Both the position numbers and the translations under genes were made by a program. From positions 1 through 7,838 of the forward strand of contig JAATVP010000257.1 of assembly GCA_014523625.1 (NCBI GenBank): a stretch of DNA of 7,838 nt. The letters are read 5' to 3'. The notes under the pieces are model-generated. The model was not told the origin of the DNA, made no database searches, and saw only the letters and a list, made by a program, of their open reading frames with translations. The stretch comes from Nitrososphaerales archaeon TH5896. Lineage in GTDB: Archaea > Thermoproteota > Nitrososphaeria > Nitrososphaerales > Nitrososphaeraceae. Position 1 is the first letter of the stretch. Each line of letters opens with the position of its first letter. This document shows positions 5,598 through 7,838 of this stretch, one piece after another.

Positions 5598-5826
5598 ACT
5601 TTTTGGTATTCCCTTTTTGGTAAAGTTAGGATCTGCTAGTACTCTTTTATATTACTCCTAGTTAGTCATTCTGTCTTGACTTGGATTGCATTGGCTTGGT
5701 GTCTTATCTCTTTGCTGGTCGGGTATTGGCTAGTAAAACCTTTCTTACTTTAAAGATTTACGCAATTTATCCCTTAGATAGATAGTTTGTCGTCAATATG
5801 AAAGAGATCTGACCATGACTCGGGCA
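5598..5826. other. Gene-free spacer
   Basis: No convincing gene is visible. A direct repeat CTTTTTGGTA occurs at 5599-5608 and 5613-5622. The minus strand holds a 26-codon frame without a start (encoding GFTSQYPTSKEIRHQANA) that is too short to call. This zone is also the 3' side of the minus-strand gene ending at 5827. Confidence 0.35.
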
Positions 5827-6192
5827 TTAGAAATAGGCTCCTGGCCCAGGGTCTTGACTAGATAATTCCTGCATCCCTTTCCCTGTTATATTCCACAGCC
5901 TAAATTCTGTACGTCTGGCTTTGGGTAATGCCTCTTTTGCTAACTGCTGTAATTCCAATTTGATTCGGTGATTCCTCACTTCCTCCTTATGAGTAACCAA
6001 ATGAGGATAAGTCGCACTTAACACTAAATCAGGTAATTTCTCGCTTGAGCTTGAAAAAAATAATCTTAAGTCCGCTACCACACAGCTTCTGTTACGGTTT
6101 TTTGAAAGTCCTATTTGCATGGGAGTATGTGCAATAACCGCAATAACTTTGAATGTTGCCTTTACCATGACACATACATTCGCATTTAGCAC
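5827..6192 (-). CDS. Hypothetical protein, start uncertain
   Basis: The frame from GTG 6192 encodes 121 residues. An ATG at 6168 gives 113 residues beginning MVKATFKVIAVIAHTPMQIG, a more natural start. The middle contains LRLFFSSSSEKLPDLVLS and ATYPHLVTHKEEVRNHRI; the C-terminal part has an amphipathic helix (KLELQQLAKEALPKARRTEF) and ends in DPGPGAYF. There is no signal peptide or transmembrane helix and no family I recognise. The first ~33 residues overlap a Cys-rich frame that has a better start and promoter spacing. So either this is the true gene, or it is the 3' part of a frameshifted one. The C-terminal two thirds read like real protein. Confidence 0.45.
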   Translation of the reverse strand: MLNANVCVMVKATFKVIAVIAHTPMQIGLSKNRNRSCVVADLRLFFSSSSEKLPDLVLSATYPHLVTHKEEVRNHRIKLELQQLAKEALPKARRTEFRLWNITGKGMQELSSQDPGPGAYF

Positions 6193-6196
6193 CCAT
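6092..6196 (-). CDS. Possible 34-residue Cys-rich peptide in an overlapping frame
   Basis: ATG at 6196 to TAA at 6092 encodes 34 residues starting MGAKCECMCHGKGNIQSYCG. It carries C5, C7, C9, H10, C19, C22 and H26, a spacing (CxCxCH ... CxYC) that could bind a zinc ion or other metal. Its ATG lies about 29 bases after a TATA-like ATTATAAAAG, and GGAG appears about 12 bases before it. Both favour it over the GTG of the overlapping frame. The stop follows an AAAAAA run (in FKKP), where a one-base shift would join it to the longer frame ending at 5827. It may be a true small metal-binding protein, the start of a frameshifted gene, or chance. Confidence 0.35.
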   Translation of the reverse strand: MGAKCECMCHGKGNIQSYCGYCTYSHANRTFKKP

Positions 6197-6220
6197 TGAA
6201 AAACTTCTCCTTCTCTTCAA

Positions 6221-6230
6221 CTTTTATAAT
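6221..6230 (-). promoter_or_regulatory. Likely TATA box for the 5827-6196 locus
   Basis: On the minus strand this reads ATTATAAAAG, a good archaeal TATA-like element, centred about 29 bases before ATG 6196 and about 33 before GTG 6192. It would place the transcript start close to the Cys-rich frame's ATG. Confidence 0.45.
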
Positions 6231-6279
6231 CACCTATAATCTATTTCCATATTATCTCATATAAGCATGTGTATTGAAA

Positions 6280-6405
6280 TTACTTAATGTTGCGTTTTAG
6301 ACTTAGTTTACCGGTCGTCCTACTGTACATTCCCAGGCCATAGTTTGTTTGTATTGCGAGTATTCCAAGACAAGTCAATATTATCTTCTGCGATAATTGT
6401 TCCAT
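6280..6405 (-). CDS. Possible 41-residue membrane peptide
   Basis: ATG at 6405 to TAA at 6280 encodes MEQLSQKIILTCLGILAIQT, followed by GLGMYSRTTGK and a basic tail LKRNIK. Residues ~8-19 are hydrophobic and flanked by Lys/Arg, so a short membrane helix is possible. No family is recognised. It lies between the repeat-protein gene and the Cys-rich locus on the same strand, and the amino-acid pattern looks more protein-like than random sequence. No clear promoter or Shine-Dalgarno was seen, and chance is a real alternative. Confidence 0.3.
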   Translation of the reverse strand: MEQLSQKIILTCLGILAIQTNYGLGMYSRTTGKLSLKRNIK

Positions 6406-6491
6406 AGATAGAGTATGGCAAATTCTGCACTAGCTCTGAACGGCCTACAAGTACTAAGATTTACAGAATTGAAACCGATTATTACTAGAGC

Positions 6492-7838
6492 TTACGTCAC
6501 GGATGTAAAAAGTACTTGTTTTTTACCATAATTTGTATCATCAGTCCATACTGCAAATACTCCACCATCATTGGAAGAGGCAATATCAGGCTCCGTAGAA
6601 TTTCCAATAGTGCTGCTTAAGTTTAAAGGATCTCCAAAGCTTGCTCCACCATCTGTACTGTTTTTGATTAGGATATCATTTGACTTATTATTACTGGCCT
6701 GATTTTGCCATACTATGAATATGTTTGACGCGTTAGTGACAGTGAATCCAGGGTCCATGGAATTTCCTTTATTGTTACTGATATTAGTTGTATCACCGAA
6801 CCTAGCTCCACCATCTGAACTTTTTTTAAAGAAAATATTGTCACCTTTGACTTCCTGATTTTGCCATACTATGAATAAGTTGGGAGCAGATACTCTCAAT
6901 TCAGGCCTTATTGAATCTCCGGTATCATTGCTCAGATTTAAAGTTTCACCGAAGATAACTCCACCATCTGTACTTCTTCTATAGTAGACTTCACCACTAT
7001 TAAATGGCCCCTCAGTCCATGCAGTATAAACATTCTCATTTAACAGAGCTAAGCTTGGTAATGTAGAGTGAGTGTTGAAGCTGTTACTCAAGTTTATAGC
7101 ATCTCCAAAGCTAGCACCACCATCTGTGCTTCTTTCGAAGAAAATGTCAGTGAGATTACTATCGAAATCACCTTGTGACCAAATTACGTAAACATTAGAT
7201 TCATCTGAAACAATTTGCGGTTCGATAGCGTCTTGATTTTTAGCGGTATTATTACTTAAAGTCAGCTGCTCGGAAAGGCCTGTCTCAAAGCTAGCTCCAC
7301 CATCTGTACTTCTTTTAAAGTATATTTGTTCTGTTCCTGCGCTATTGTCTCTCCATACTACATAGATATTCATACCATTTGAGGAGGCAAGGTATGGATC
7401 AGTAGAATCCCCAGTATTATTACTCAAATTTATAGCATCACCGAAGCTAGCTCCACTATCTGTACTTTTTTTGAAATATATCTCTGACGTGCCATTAACT
7501 CCTTGAGTCTCATCTTGCCATACTACATACATGGTTTCATTTGTTGGAATATTCACCTGGTAGTTGTATGAATCTCCAGCGTCATTGCTTAGGTTTATAG
7601 TGTCACCGAAGCTAGCTCCACTATCTATACTTTTTTTGAAGTAGATATCATCGTTACCTATTATAAGATCCATCCAAAAAACATAGACGGTATTATCAAC
7701 AGAAAAGACTTGAGCATCATGCACGTCTGATTGGTTTGGACTCAGTTTCAGCTGTCTGTCCAATGGGACGGCATAAGCAAGAATTAATAGTAAAGAGACA
7801 TTAAAAGCCACAAGTAAACAAAGCGTAACTGCAATTAA
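6492..7838 (-). CDS. Secreted Asp-box (BNR/sialidase-like) repeat protein, 5' end beyond window
   Basis: At least 448 residues. A GTG at 7811 could start a 439-residue form, but the frame stays open to the window edge. The nine residues before it (LIAVTLCLL) continue a hydrophobic segment that runs to about AYAVP, so the true start is probably beyond 7838 and this is a signal peptide. Counting from the GTG, Asp-box motifs S-x-D-x-G-x-x-F occur at residues 61, 116, 168, 228, 280, 331 and 385, spaced 51-60 residues. Each is preceded by a strand like IYFKK and followed by INLSN, with a YVVWQD-like strand between. This is the beta-propeller pattern of sialidase-like proteins. The catalytic Arg triad, Tyr and Glu of true sialidases are not evident, so a structural or carbohydrate-binding surface role is more likely. 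Automatic annotation may call it exo-alpha-sialidase. Confidence 0.85.
   Translation of the reverse strand, partial: LIAVTLCLLVAFNVSLLLILAYAVPLDRQLKLSPNQSDVHDAQVFSVDNTVYVFWMDLIIGNDDIYFKKSIDSGASFGDTINLSNDAGDSYNYQVNIPTNETMYVVWQDETQGVNGTSEIYFKKSTDSGASFGDAINLSNNTGDSTDPYLASSNGMNIYVVWRDNSAGTEQIYFKRSTDGGASFETGLSEQLTLSNNTAKNQDAIEPQIVSDESNVYVIWSQGDFDSNLTDIFFERSTDGGASFGDAINLSNSFNTHSTLPSLALLNENVYTAWTEGPFNSGEVYYRRSTDGGVIFGETLNLSNDTGDSIRPELRVSAPNLFIVWQNQEVKGDNIFFKKSSDGGARFGDTTNISNNKGNSMDPGFTVTNASNIFIVWQNQASNNKSNDILIKNSTDGGASFGDPLNLSSTIGNSTEPDIASSNDGGVFAVWTDDTNYGKKQVLFTSVT
6636..7631 (-). repeat. Seven imperfect tandem repeats of about 150-180 bases inside the Asp-box gene
   Basis: Each unit encodes one propeller blade, and the most constant DNA core on the plus strand is close to CTCCACCATCTGTACTT. 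Units 1 and 2 (from the protein N-terminus) have Ser-Gly where units 3-7 have Gly-Gly in the Asp box. Unit 3 has a six-residue insertion after the box (ETGLSEQLTLSN), and unit 5 has lost the Ala-Ser (STDGGVIF). The last strand, VLFTSVT, could close the propeller with the first unit. Confidence 0.75.

Noticed and set aside
5630..5740. Minus-strand frame with GFTSQYPTSKEIRHQANA as a gene or relic
   Set aside because: Only about 26 codons, no start codon and no recognised family.
1..7838. CRISPR array, toxin-antitoxin pair, insertion sequence or tRNA
   Set aside because: No regularly spaced direct repeats outside the protein-coding Asp-box repeats, no transposase or Cas-like protein, and no cloverleaf found on either strand.

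Overview
The window looks like chromosomal DNA of an archaeon, most likely a soil ammonia oxidiser of the Nitrososphaerales (Nitrosocosmicus or Nitrososphaera type). This is inferred from several signs. The DNA is AT-rich. Intact genes cover only about 60 percent of it. TATA-like boxes sit about 25-35 bases before start codons, and most starts lack a Shine-Dalgarno sequence. The protein mix (small Rieske protein, PPOX/FDOR-type flavoprotein, single C2H2 zinc-finger protein, secreted Asp-box repeat protein) also fits. No rRNA, tRNA, CRISPR array or transposase was seen.

Left part (1-3760), mainly plus strand: a decayed 3' remnant of a DUF5996 gene, an intact Rieske [2Fe-2S] protein, an intact PPOX/FDOR-like flavoprotein, and then a run of short-chain dehydrogenase (SDR) sequences. 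In order these are a frameshifted SDR pseudogene that has lost its catalytic core, an intact SDR, and a truncated 5' remnant of a third SDR. The third remnant runs tail to tail into the first 75 codons of a GMC (choline-dehydrogenase-like) oxidoreductase on the minus strand. Four gene relics in under 4 kb show local decay and rearrangement of redox-enzyme genes.

Middle (3760-4950): a possible 43-residue ORF, then a 265-residue protein with an N-terminal C2H2 zinc finger. An imperfect palindrome lies directly before its start, as an operator would. A long interrupted hairpin and an AT-rich tract separate it from a convergent minus-strand gene.

Right part (4950-7838), all minus strand: a small secreted protein of unknown function; a gene-poor stretch with an unusually dense cluster of nested inverted repeats (5458-5597), a candidate structured RNA; a locus where two overlapping frames compete (a 34-residue Cys-rich peptide and a 113-121-residue hypothetical); a possible 41-residue membrane peptide; and a large secreted seven-repeat Asp-box (BNR/sialidase-like) protein whose start lies beyond the right edge.

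No clear multi-gene pathway or defence system is visible. The best candidates for undescribed biology are the structured element at 5458-5597, the two-frame locus at 5827-6196, and the zinc-finger gene with its palindrome.
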